Below, piece by piece: positions 33,634 to 41,176 of a DNA stretch of 64,000 nucleotides. Below the pieces are notes generated by a model. It searched no databases. It was not told the DNA's origin and saw only the letters and a list, made by a program, of their open reading frames with translations. The stretch's first letter is position 1. The number at the start of each line of letters is the position of its first letter. A program made the translations under genes and the position numbers. The DNA is from Duganella sp. SG902 (GTDB lineage: Bacteria > Pseudomonadota > Gammaproteobacteria > Burkholderiales > Burkholderiaceae_D): positions 124,001 to 188,000 of the forward strand of contig NZ_JABMJK010000011.1 in NCBI RefSeq assembly GCF_013376005.1, written 5' to 3'.

Positions 33634-35889
33634 TTACTTCACGTCGGCCGCGTACGGCAGCACGCGCGAGGCCATGCGGGTGTCGGTCTTCAGCACGCCC
33701 ACCTCGTCCGCCAGGATGTGGACCGCCTCGTTCAGCAGCACGTCCTTGGCGGCCTTGGCGGCTTTTTCCGCCTCCAGCTCGGCGGCCAGCGAGCGCTCGG
33801 CGCCTTGCAGGCCGTCGTCGCTGCGCAGCGCGCCCTTCACCCCCGCCACTTTGGGCGACGGCGCCGGCTTGCCGCTGGCCGGCTTGGCCGAGATCGCCTT
33901 GTTCAGCGCGTCGCGCGGATCGGGCACCAGGATAGGATCGTCCGCGCCCGGGGTGTTCGACAGCAGGCGCGCCTCGCGCAGCTTGGCGCGCGCTTCCTGC
34001 TGGTCGCGCTCCTTGCGGCGCACCGCCTCGTTCAGCGACACCGAGTTTTCCTTGCGCTGCTTCTTCACCAGCGCGATGTCCTCGGCCAGGTACTGGAAGT
34101 CCTTGTCCTTGGCCACGCGCGCCTCGTGTTTCTTGTCCAGCAGCGGCACGATTTCCTTCATGTCGCCGGTCGGGATGTAGATGGCCGGCTTGATCTGGGT
34201 CCACGGCAAGGCGTTCTCGTAGCTCGATTCGCCAAAGGTGTCGGAATCGCCCATGGTCGGCAGCTTGATGTCCGGCGTCACGCCGCGCAGCTGGGTGGTG
34301 CCGCCGTTGATGCGGAAGAATTGCGCGATGGTGAACTTCAGCTCGCCATAATGCACCTTGTCGCTCTGGGCGAAGCGGTCCAGCCCGAACAGGGTTTGCA
34401 CCGTGCCCTTGCCGAAGCTCGGCTCGCCGATGATGAGGCCGCGGCCGTAGTCCTGTATCGCGGCGGCGAAGATCTCCGACGCCGAGGCCGAGCCACGGTT
34501 GATCAACACGCCCATCGGGCCGTCCCAGGCCATGCCCGGGTTGGTGTCGCTTTCCACTTCGACCTTGTTGTCGCCGCTGCGCTGCATGACCACCGGACCC
34601 TTGTCGATGAACAGGCCGGTCAGTTCCACCGCCTCGGTCAGCGAGCCGCCGCCGTTGTTGCGCAGGTCGATCAGCACGTTGTCGACCTTGTCCTTCTTCA
34701 GCTCGGCGAGCAGGCGGGCGACGTCGCGCGTGGCCGACTTGAAGTCCTTGTCGCCCTTGCGGCGCGCCTCGAAGTCCATGTAGAAGGTCGGCAGCGAAAT
34801 CACGCCGACGCGGCGCTTGGCGCTGCCATCCTTGACCTCGTAGATGGTTTTCTTGGCCGACTGCTCTTCCATGCTGATCTTCTGGCGCACCAGCGTCACG
34901 AACTGGTGCTTGCCGTCCGGGCCGGCGTCGGCCGGGATGATCTCGAGCTTGACGGTGGAATCCTTGGGACCGCGGATCAGCGCCACCACGTCGTCCAGGC
35001 GCCAGCCCAGCACCTCGGTCATCGGCGTTTTCTCATCCTTGGCGACGCCGACGATCTTGTCGCCGACCTTGATCTTGCCCGACAGGCCGGCCGGGCTGCC
35101 GGTCACCACCTCGCGCACCACGGTGTAGTCGTCGCGCGATTGCAGCACGCAGCCGATGCCCTCCAGCGACAGGCGCATGGCGATGTCGAAGTTCTCGGCC
35201 GCGCGCGGGCCGAGGTAGTTGGTGTGCGGCTCGATCGACATCGCGTACGCGTTCATGAAGATCTGGAACACGTCCTCGTTGGTCAGCTTGCGCGACGGGC
35301 TCAGGTAGCCCTCGTAGCGCTTGTCCAAGGTCTCGCGGATCGCCTTGTCGTCCTTGCCGGCCAGCTTCAGGCGCAGCCACTCGTTCTTGACGCGCTTGCG
35401 CCACAGGTCCTTGACCTCGGCGTCGCTCTTGGCCCACTCGGCCTTCTCGCGGTCGTACTGATAGGTTTCGTCGGAGGTGAACTCGAACTTGCCCTGCTTG
35501 ACCAGCTCGCGCGCATAGGCGATGCGCTCGTTGAAGCGCTGCTGGTACAGGTTGAAGATGGCGAACGGCACGCTCAGGTTCTCGCCGTTGATGGCGTCGT
35601 CCAGGCGGGTGCGCACGATGGCGTATTGGTCAATGTCGGCCTGGGTGAAGAACATCTTCTCCGCGTCCAGCGACTTGAAGTACCGGTCGAAGATTTTCTC
35701 CGACATGGCGTCGTCCAGCGGCGCCGGCTTGTAATGCAGCTTGCTCAGCACGCGCGAGGCCCACAGGGCGGCCTGGGTTTGGCCCGGCTGGGGCTTGAGG
35801 GCGGTGTCGGCCGTTTTCTCCGGCACGGCGGCGCCGGCCTGCACTGACAGGGCCGCAAGAATGGCCACCAACAGCATTTGCTTCTTCAT
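33634..35889 (-). CDS. prc: tail-specific carboxy-terminal processing protease
   Basis: A 751-residue periplasmic serine protease with a signal peptide (about 1-20). The N-terminal helical region is followed by a PDZ domain (about 240-330). The S41 peptidase domain has DLRNNGGGSLTEAV and the catalytic region NRGSASASEIFAAAIQDYGR with the Ser, plus Lys in SFGKGTVQ. The C-terminal DUF3340-like helical part is Lys/Glu-rich. Prc trims C-termini of periplasmic proteins, including penicillin-binding protein 3 and peptidoglycan hydrolases in E. coli. The length is somewhat above the E. coli enzyme. It is followed by DUF2235 with a seven-base gap. Confidence 0.95.
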   Translation of the reverse strand: MKKQMLLVAILAALSVQAGAAVPEKTADTALKPQPGQTQAALWASRVLSKLHYKPAPLDDAMSEKIFDRYFKSLDAEKMFFTQADIDQYAIVRTRLDDAINGENLSVPFAIFNLYQQRFNERIAYARELVKQGKFEFTSDETYQYDREKAEWAKSDAEVKDLWRKRVKNEWLRLKLAGKDDKAIRETLDKRYEGYLSPSRKLTNEDVFQIFMNAYAMSIEPHTNYLGPRAAENFDIAMRLSLEGIGCVLQSRDDYTVVREVVTGSPAGLSGKIKVGDKIVGVAKDEKTPMTEVLGWRLDDVVALIRGPKDSTVKLEIIPADAGPDGKHQFVTLVRQKISMEEQSAKKTIYEVKDGSAKRRVGVISLPTFYMDFEARRKGDKDFKSATRDVARLLAELKKDKVDNVLIDLRNNGGGSLTEAVELTGLFIDKGPVVMQRSGDNKVEVESDTNPGMAWDGPMGVLINRGSASASEIFAAAIQDYGRGLIIGEPSFGKGTVQTLFGLDRFAQSDKVHYGELKFTIAQFFRINGGTTQLRGVTPDIKLPTMGDSDTFGESSYENALPWTQIKPAIYIPTGDMKEIVPLLDKKHEARVAKDKDFQYLAEDIALVKKQRKENSVSLNEAVRRKERDQQEARAKLREARLLSNTPGADDPILVPDPRDALNKAISAKPASGKPAPSPKVAGVKGALRSDDGLQGAERSLAAELEAEKAAKAAKDVLLNEAVHILADEVGVLKTDTRMASRVLPYAADVK

Positions 35890-36291
35890 CGGCTTACTCC
35901 GAAATTAGTAGGTTTGTTGCATGGATGCGTGCCGCTTCATTCTACAGGATAGCAGTGCCTGTACGGGGCTGGTGTTTCGGAGTTTCTCTGGCTAAGCTTA
36001 AGGGTAGCTGAAACGAAACATCGCTGAACTCGGTTTTACTACGTAGAATTACTTTCAAGAATGAAACTTTCGTTACAAGTCATTGTTTTATAAATAGAAA
36101 TCTTTTGAACCGTTCCTCAGTTTAATTGCTTTGCAGCAAAAATCTGCTATCATTCTGGTCTTGACTTCAGTTTGACGGCCTGCGCCATCCACAGCGGCAG
36201 TGCCCACTTGCCTTTGCAGTGCTCCATCGACTCCGGAGCATGCTCGACACCGAGCGACCTCAACCGCAGCACATTTTCTAAAAACATCAAT
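35890..36291. other. 402-base divergent intergenic region (prc / chemoreceptor)
   Basis: No gene is seen here. The left part holds the prc leader on the minus strand, with a TAGAAT -10-like box near 35940 but no clear -35. The middle is AT-rich (36050-36120). On the plus strand TTGCTT (36126-36131) and TATCAT (36148-36153), 16 bases apart, form a possible promoter for the chemoreceptor gene. The remaining 140 bases before its ATG are GC-mixed leader; an in-frame extension exists there but reads like non-coding sequence. Confidence 0.5.
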
Positions 36292-38313
36292 ATGAAAACA
36301 ATAATGAATCCCCGTAACTGGGGTGTCGGTACCAAAATTACCGTTTTTACTTTCGGCCTGATCACCGCTATCCTGGCTATCCTGCTCACCCTGATCAACC
36401 TGAGCACCTCGGCGATGTTGAAGGACCGCGCCAAGGCCAACGTCGCCAACACCCTGGGCGGCATCAGCAACACGGTGGAAGTGTTCAACACCGCCATGAT
36501 GAACGAGGCGTCCAGCTTCGCCCGCCTGTTCGCCTCGCAGTTCAGCGGCGGCCAGTTCACGCTGGACCCGGCCACCACGGTCGAGATCGCCGGCAAGCCG
36601 ACGCCCTCGCTCAAGTTCGCCGGCAAGACGCTGAACATGGATTTCAGCATCCCGGACAAGTTCACCAACGACACCGGCGTGATCGTCACCATCTTCGCCG
36701 CCAGCGGCGAGGAGTTCGTGCGCGTGACCACCTCGCTGAAGAAGGAAAACGGCGAGCGCGCGGTCGGCACCCAGCTGGACCACGCCCACCCCAGCTACCC
36801 GCTGCTGCGCGCCGGTAACAACTACATCGGCCTGGCCACCCTGTTCGGCAAGCAGTTCATCACCCAGTACGACCCCATCAAGGACGATAGCGGCAAGGTC
36901 ATCGGCGTGCTGTTCATCGGCCTCGACATCTCCAAGAACATGGCCATGCTGAAGGACAAAATCAAGGCCATCAAGATTGGCGACACCGGCTACGTCTACG
37001 TGATCAACGCGGCGGCCGGCAAGGTCCAGGGCAACGCGCTGGTCCATCCCGCCCAGGAGGGCAACAGCCTGTTGGACAGCAAGAGCAGCGACGGCCGCCT
37101 GTTCGTCAAGGAAATGCTGGAAGCCAAGTCGGGCAGCATGACCTACGACTGGGCCGACAGCGCCGACGCCTCGCCGCGCGAGAAGATGGTCGAGTTCCAC
37201 ACCTTCAAGCCGTGGAACTGGCTGATCGTGGGCGGCACCTACACCGAGGAGATCACCCACGAGGCGGCCCAGCTGCGCAACCGCTACGCCCTGCTCGGCC
37301 TGATCGCGCTGGCGCTGTTCGCCGGCGTGCTGTTCCTGCTGGTGCGCTCGGTCGTGTCGCGTCCGCTGGCGCGCGCCACCGAGGCCGCCGACCGCATCGC
37401 CAAGGGCGACCTCGACGTGCACCTGGCGATCGACAACAAGGACGAGATCGGCCTGGTGCTGCGCTCGCTGAACAACATCAGCGACAACCTGTCCGGCGTG
37501 GTCGGCCAGGTGCGCCGCGGCGCCGAGCAGATCACCACCGCCTCCAGCGAAATCGCCCAGGGCAACCTGGACCTGTCGGGTCGCACCGAGGAACAGGCGT
37601 CCAGCCTGGAGGAAACCGCCGCCTCGATGGAGCAACTGAGCACCGCCGTCACCCAGAACGCCGAGAACGCCTCGCAAGCCAACCAGATGGCGCTGGCCGC
37701 GTCCGGCATCGCCGCCAAGGGTGGCGAAGTGGTCGCGCAGGTGGTCGACACCATGGGCTCGATCACCGCCTCCTCGCGCAAGATCGCCGACATCATCTCG
37801 GTCATCGACGGCATCGCCTTCCAGACCAACATCCTGGCGCTGAACGCGGCCGTGGAAGCCGCGCGCGCCGGCGAACAAGGCCGCGGCTTCGCCGTGGTGG
37901 CGTCCGAGGTGCGCAACCTGGCGCAGCGTTCGGCCACCGCCGCCAAGGAAATCAAGGAACTGATCGACGACTCGGTCAGCAAGGTGGAAGTGGGCAGCAA
38001 GCAGGTGGAACAGGCCGGCATCACCATGCGGGAAGTGGTGGACAGCGTGCGCCGCGTGACCGACATCATGGCCGAGATCAGCCACGCCAGCGAGGAACAG
38101 CGCGCCGGCATCGGCCAGGTGCACGAGGCCATCACCCAGATGGACCAGGTGACGCAGCAGAACGCCGCGCTGGTCGAGCAGGCCGCCGCCGCCGCGCAGG
38201 CGCTGCAGGACCAGGCGCACGAGCTGGAAGACGTGGTGCGCATCTTCAACCTGGGCAGCAACGGCGGCCAGCCTCAGCTGCGCGCCGCGCCGCGCCATCT
38301 GGCGCTGAAGTAA
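36292..38313 (+). CDS. methyl-accepting chemotaxis protein with Cache sensor
   Basis: A 673-residue chemoreceptor. First membrane span about 14-36; a periplasmic Cache_3/Cache_2-type sensor (about 40-325, with the Cache_2-like IGDTGYVYVINAAAGKVQGN); second span about 328-350; HAMP; then a long signalling coiled coil. The highly conserved hairpin tip reads QTNILALNAAVEAARAGEQGRGFAVVASEVR (split here only for reading). No C-terminal methylesterase-docking pentapeptide is seen (ends RHLALK). The ATG at 36292 is preferred; 36304 is a second choice. It stands alone, ends in a strong terminator, and needs Che proteins encoded elsewhere. Ligand unknown; Cache_3/Cache_2 receptors often bind organic acids. 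Confidence 0.92.
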   Translation: MKTIMNPRNWGVGTKITVFTFGLITAILAILLTLINLSTSAMLKDRAKANVANTLGGISNTVEVFNTAMMNEASSFARLFASQFSGGQFTLDPATTVEIAGKPTPSLKFAGKTLNMDFSIPDKFTNDTGVIVTIFAASGEEFVRVTTSLKKENGERAVGTQLDHAHPSYPLLRAGNNYIGLATLFGKQFITQYDPIKDDSGKVIGVLFIGLDISKNMAMLKDKIKAIKIGDTGYVYVINAAAGKVQGNALVHPAQEGNSLLDSKSSDGRLFVKEMLEAKSGSMTYDWADSADASPREKMVEFHTFKPWNWLIVGGTYTEEITHEAAQLRNRYALLGLIALALFAGVLFLLVRSVVSRPLARATEAADRIAKGDLDVHLAIDNKDEIGLVLRSLNNISDNLSGVVGQVRRGAEQITTASSEIAQGNLDLSGRTEEQASSLEETAASMEQLSTAVTQNAENASQANQMALAASGIAAKGGEVVAQVVDTMGSITASSRKIADIISVIDGIAFQTNILALNAAVEAARAGEQGRGFAVVASEVRNLAQRSATAAKEIKELIDDSVSKVEVGSKQVEQAGITMREVVDSVRRVTDIMAEISHASEEQRAGIGQVHEAITQMDQVTQQNAALVEQAAAAAQALQDQAHELEDVVRIFNLGSNGGQPQLRAAPRHLALK

Positions 38314-38330
38314 CCGCGCCGCGCCGGCCC

Positions 38331-38363
38331 GGCCGCCCCGTCGCAACGGTGGCGGCCTTTTTT
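38331..38363 (+). terminator. rho-independent terminator after the chemoreceptor
   Basis: Stem GGCCGCC / GGCGGCC, extended by CCGT/ACGG with a small bulge, then TTTTTT. It lies 18 bases after the chemoreceptor stop and 16 bases before the DUF2946 gene. Confidence 0.8.
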
Positions 38364-38378
38364 CTTTATAATGCCGGC

Positions 38379-38738
38379 ATGCCTACCCTCTACCCCCACC
38401 GGCGCCTGACCAGCCTGATCACCGTGATCGTGATCTTGTTGAACCTGTGCGTGCCGTCGCTGGGGCAGGCGGTGAGCGCATGGGGCGCCGATCCGCTCGC
38501 CGGCGAGATCTGCAGCGCAGCCAAGCCGGCCGGCGAACGCAAGGCGCCCGCCGGGCATGTCCTCAAACACTGCGTCTTCTGCGCCACCCACGCCAGCCAC
38601 GAGGCGCCGCCGCCGGCGCCGGCCGGCTTGCAGGCCACGCTGGAAGGCCACGACCACTATCCGCAACCGCTGCCCGCCGCGCCGGCGCCAACACCGCTCT
38701 GGCCCGAAGCCCAGCCGCGCGCACCGCCCGCCGCCTGA
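38379..38738 (+). CDS. DUF2946 family protein
   Basis: A 119-residue protein with one hydrophobic segment (about residues 10-32), a signal or anchor. The motif KHCVFCATHASH (His, CxxC, then further His) is the family mark and a plausible copper site. The C-terminus is Pro/Ala-rich and disordered (ends ARAPPAA-like). DUF2946 proteins commonly occur beside copper-related genes. Here the next genes are a SCO1-like protein and a PCuAC copper chaperone, so a periplasmic copper role is likely. The start ATG at 38379 follows the preceding terminator closely, so the promoter would overlap it. Confidence 0.75.
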   Translation: MPTLYPHRRLTSLITVIVILLNLCVPSLGQAVSAWGADPLAGEICSAAKPAGERKAPAGHVLKHCVFCATHASHEAPPPAPAGLQATLEGHDHYPQPLPAAPAPTPLWPEAQPRAPPAA

Positions 38739-38802
38739 TACCACCTCGCCATAGCGCCGCCCCACTGGCGGCCTCCGCAACATTCGTTTGACAGGATTCG
38801 TT

Positions 38803-39414
38803 ATGCAACGTCGTATCTTCCTATCGTCGTTGGCGGCCCTGCCCTGGTTGGCAGGCACGGCGCACGCCGCCGGTTTTAACGCCATCGACATCACCGGCGC
38901 CAGCATCGGCCCGGATTACCAGCTGTCCTACGCGGACGGCAAACCGGCCTCGCTGCGCGACTTCAAGGGCAAGGTGGTGCTGCTGTTCTTCGGCTTCACC
39001 CAATGCCCGGACGTGTGCCCGACCACGCTGGCGCGGGCGGTGGAAATCAAGCGCCTGCTGGGCGCCGACGCCGACAAGCTGCAAGTGGTGTTCGTGACCA
39101 TCGATCCCGAGCGCGACACCGGCCCGCTGCTGGCCGAATACATGCGCGCCTTCGATCCCGGCTTCGTGGCCGTGCGCGGCAGCCCGGAGCAAACCGCCAA
39201 GGTGGCCAAGGACTTCAAGATCTTCTACCGCAAGGTGCCCAGCGGCAGCTCCTACACCATGGACCACACCGCCCTCAGCTACGCCTTCGACGCCAGCGGC
39301 AAGATCCGCCTGGCGATCAAGCACGAGCAAACCGCCCAGCAATGCGCCGCCGACCTGCGCCTGCTGATGAACCCTAAAAAAGAAACCGGCTTCCTGAAAG
39401 GACTCTTCCAATGA
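38803..39414 (+). CDS. SCO1/SenC family copper protein
   Basis: A 203-residue protein with a signal peptide or anchor (about 1-22) and a thioredoxin fold. The copper ligands are present: CPDVC (Cys68, Cys72) and the distal His155 in YTMDHTA. SCO1 proteins carry copper to the CuA site of cytochrome c oxidase and keep its cysteines reduced. The ATG at 38803 is preferred over an upstream in-frame TTG. The stop overlaps the next gene's start (ATGA), coupling it to the PCuAC chaperone, which is the known partner in CuA loading. Membrane location is expected to be periplasmic face. Confidence 0.92.
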   Translation: MQRRIFLSSLAALPWLAGTAHAAGFNAIDITGASIGPDYQLSYADGKPASLRDFKGKVVLLFFGFTQCPDVCPTTLARAVEIKRLLGADADKLQVVFVTIDPERDTGPLLAEYMRAFDPGFVAVRGSPEQTAKVAKDFKIFYRKVPSGSSYTMDHTALSYAFDASGKIRLAIKHEQTAQQCAADLRLLMNPKKETGFLKGLFQ

Positions 39415-39839
39415 AAAAACTGCTCTCCCTGCTGCTGATGGCAGCCCTGCCCGCCCTGGCCCAGGTCACCGTCGGCGAACCCTGGGTGCGCGCCACCGTG
39501 GCCGCGCAAAAGGCCACCGGCGCCTTCATGACGCTGACCTCGGCGCAAAACGTCAAGCTGGTGGGCGTCAGCTCGCCGGCCGCCGGCGTGGTGGAGGTCC
39601 ATGAGATGAAGATGGAAAACGACATGATGCGCATGCGTCAGATTCCGGCGCTGGACCTGCCGGCCGGCAAGCCGGTCAAGCTGGCGCCGGGCGGCTACCA
39701 CCTGATGCTGCTGGACCTGAAGCAGCCGCTGAAGGATGGCGACAAGGTCGCGCTCACGCTGGAGATCGAGGATGCGCAGAAGGTGCGCAGCAAGGTGGTG
39801 GTGGACGCGCCGGTGAAACCGCTCAACGCAGCACACTGA
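39411..39839 (+). CDS. PCu(A)C periplasmic copper chaperone
   Basis: A 142-residue protein with a signal peptide (about 1-17). The copper(I) site is visible as HEMKMENDMMRM followed by GGYHLMLLDL, matching the H(M)x10Mx21HxM motif. These proteins take copper to SCO1 or directly to the CuA centre. It is translationally coupled to the SCO1-like gene by ATGA. Its 3' end overlaps the oppositely oriented membrane peptidase gene by 17 bases. Confidence 0.92.
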   Translation: MKKLLSLLLMAALPALAQVTVGEPWVRATVAAQKATGAFMTLTSAQNVKLVGVSSPAAGVVEVHEMKMENDMMRMRQIPALDLPAGKPVKLAPGGYHLMLLDLKQPLKDGDKVALTLEIEDAQKVRSKVVVDAPVKPLNAAH

Positions 39840-40356
39840 CCGCCCACCACGCCAGGGCGGCGATCAGCAAGTAAGGCCACGACCGCAGCGAGATTTTCCA
39901 GTCTGTGGTCGAGGGCCAGCACGCCAGGAATTGCGGCGCCACGGCAAACGCCAGCGCCACGTCCACCCACTGGAAGTTCAGGCCGGCGCGGGTGCGCCAC
40001 CAGGCCACCACGAACGGCAGCACCACCACCACGAACGGCGCCAGCGCCGACGGCGCCGCGTTGTACCAGCGCACCCGCGTCAGCCGCACCGATCCTAGCT
40101 CCCAGCCCTGCCCCACGCGCCGCGGTATCACCGTGAACGCCGCCGGACGCGCGCCGGTCAGCAGGCCGGCCACGAAATGCGCCAGCTCATGGCAAATGGT
40201 GCCGGCGACGGTGAACAGGAAAAAGAAGGGATGCCGCGCCGACAAGGCGCGGATCAGCAGCGCCAGCAACAAGGACGGCGCCAGATAGAAGAGGATGTCG
40301 CGGTGCTCGCACAACCACGAGGGCGCCAGCACGCCACATTCGAACAGGCTGCTCAT
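39823..40356 (-). CDS. M50-like membrane metalloprotease homologue
   Basis: A 177-residue membrane protein with about four spans. The zinc motif HELAH lies in the segment TICHELAHFVAGLLTG, inside a hydrophobic stretch, as in M50-type intramembrane proteases and their relatives. It lacks a visible second-site NPDG motif and a PDZ domain, so activity as a protease is uncertain. I used ATG 40356, with GAGG eight bases before it; an in-frame GTG lies at 40371. It is convergent with the copper chaperone, overlapping by 17 bases, so no functional link is implied. Confidence 0.7.
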   Translation of the reverse strand: MSSLFECGVLAPSWLCEHRDILFYLAPSLLLALLIRALSARHPFFFLFTVAGTICHELAHFVAGLLTGARPAAFTVIPRRVGQGWELGSVRLTRVRWYNAAPSALAPFVVVVLPFVVAWWRTRAGLNFQWVDVALAFAVAPQFLACWPSTTDWKISLRSWPYLLIAALAWWAVSVLR

Positions 40357-40492
40357 GCGGCATCCTCGCACGGACGCGATGCGCCGTCAAATCTGTCTCC
40401 TAAGGGGGAAGTGGCGGCTGCCAGTTCAAGGGATTTGCGGCCGCCGCGCCGCGCCTACAATCCGCGCTCATCCCCTGACTGCGAGAATAACC

Positions 40493-41113
40493 ATGCAAGA
40501 TTTACTGACTCCCCAAAACTGCGCGCTGGTGCTGCTGGACCAGCAGGCCGGCCTGCAGTTCGGCGTGCAATCGATGGAACGCCAGACCCTGCTGAACAAC
40601 TCGGTGGCGCTGATGGAAACCGCCCTGGCCTTCGCGCTGCCGATGGTGATCAGCACCTCGGCCAGCAAGGTCTACAGTGGCCCGCTGCTGCCGGACCTGC
40701 ACGCGCTGGCGCCCGCGCACCCGGTGCTGGAACGCCGCAATATGAACGCGTGGGAAGACGACACTGTGCGCGCCGCCATCGAGGCCACCGGCCGCAAGAA
40801 ACTGCTGTTCTCCGGCATGCTGACCGAGGCCTGCATCAGCTTCGCCGTGCTGAGCGCGCTGGAAGCCGGCTATGAGTGCTACGTGGTGGGAGACGCTTGC
40901 GGCGGCCTGACGCCAACCGGCCACGAGCTGGCACTGCAACGCATGAGCGCCAAGGGCGCCCAGCCGACCAGCTGGCTGCAGGTGCTGCTGGAATTGCAGC
41001 GCGACTGGACCCGCCACGACACCTACGACGCCGCGCGCGCCGTGATCGAAAAGAATGGCGGCGGCTACGGCGTCGGCCTGCGCTACGCGCGCCAGATGCT
41101 GACGCCACAGTAA
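40493..41113 (+). CDS. isochorismatase-like cysteine hydrolase
   Basis: A 206-residue protein of the isochorismatase-like fold. The likely catalytic triad is Asp16 (VLLDQQ), a Lys (STSASK region, about 62) and Cys in MLTEACISF (about 117). The cis-peptide region and the YcaC-like pattern (TEAC, then YVVGDACGGLTPTGHELALQRM) place it near the YcaC group, whose substrates are mostly unknown. It is a single gene with its own leader, ending at a strong two-way terminator shared with the isocitrate dehydrogenase gene. Confidence 0.85.
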   Translation: MQDLLTPQNCALVLLDQQAGLQFGVQSMERQTLLNNSVALMETALAFALPMVISTSASKVYSGPLLPDLHALAPAHPVLERRNMNAWEDDTVRAAIEATGRKKLLFSGMLTEACISFAVLSALEAGYECYVVGDACGGLTPTGHELALQRMSAKGAQPTSWLQVLLELQRDWTRHDTYDAARAVIEKNGGGYGVGLRYARQMLTPQ

Positions 41114-41132
41114 AAGCCGACGGCGCGGCGAA

Positions 41133-41160
41133 AAAAAAGGCAGCCGAAGCTGCCTTTTTT
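41133..41160. terminator. bidirectional rho-independent terminator
   Basis: A perfect 12-base stem AAAAAAGGCAGC / GCTGCCTTTTTT with the stable loop CGAA. Runs of A and T on either side make it work both ways, ending the hydrolase gene on the plus strand and the isocitrate dehydrogenase gene on the minus strand. Confidence 0.9.
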
Positions 41161-41176
41161 GTATTACACCGTTGTA

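Noticed and set aside
36172..36291. An N-terminal extension of the chemoreceptor from 36172
   Set aside because: The extra 40 residues look like translated non-coding sequence, and the membrane span begins properly only after the ATG at 36292.
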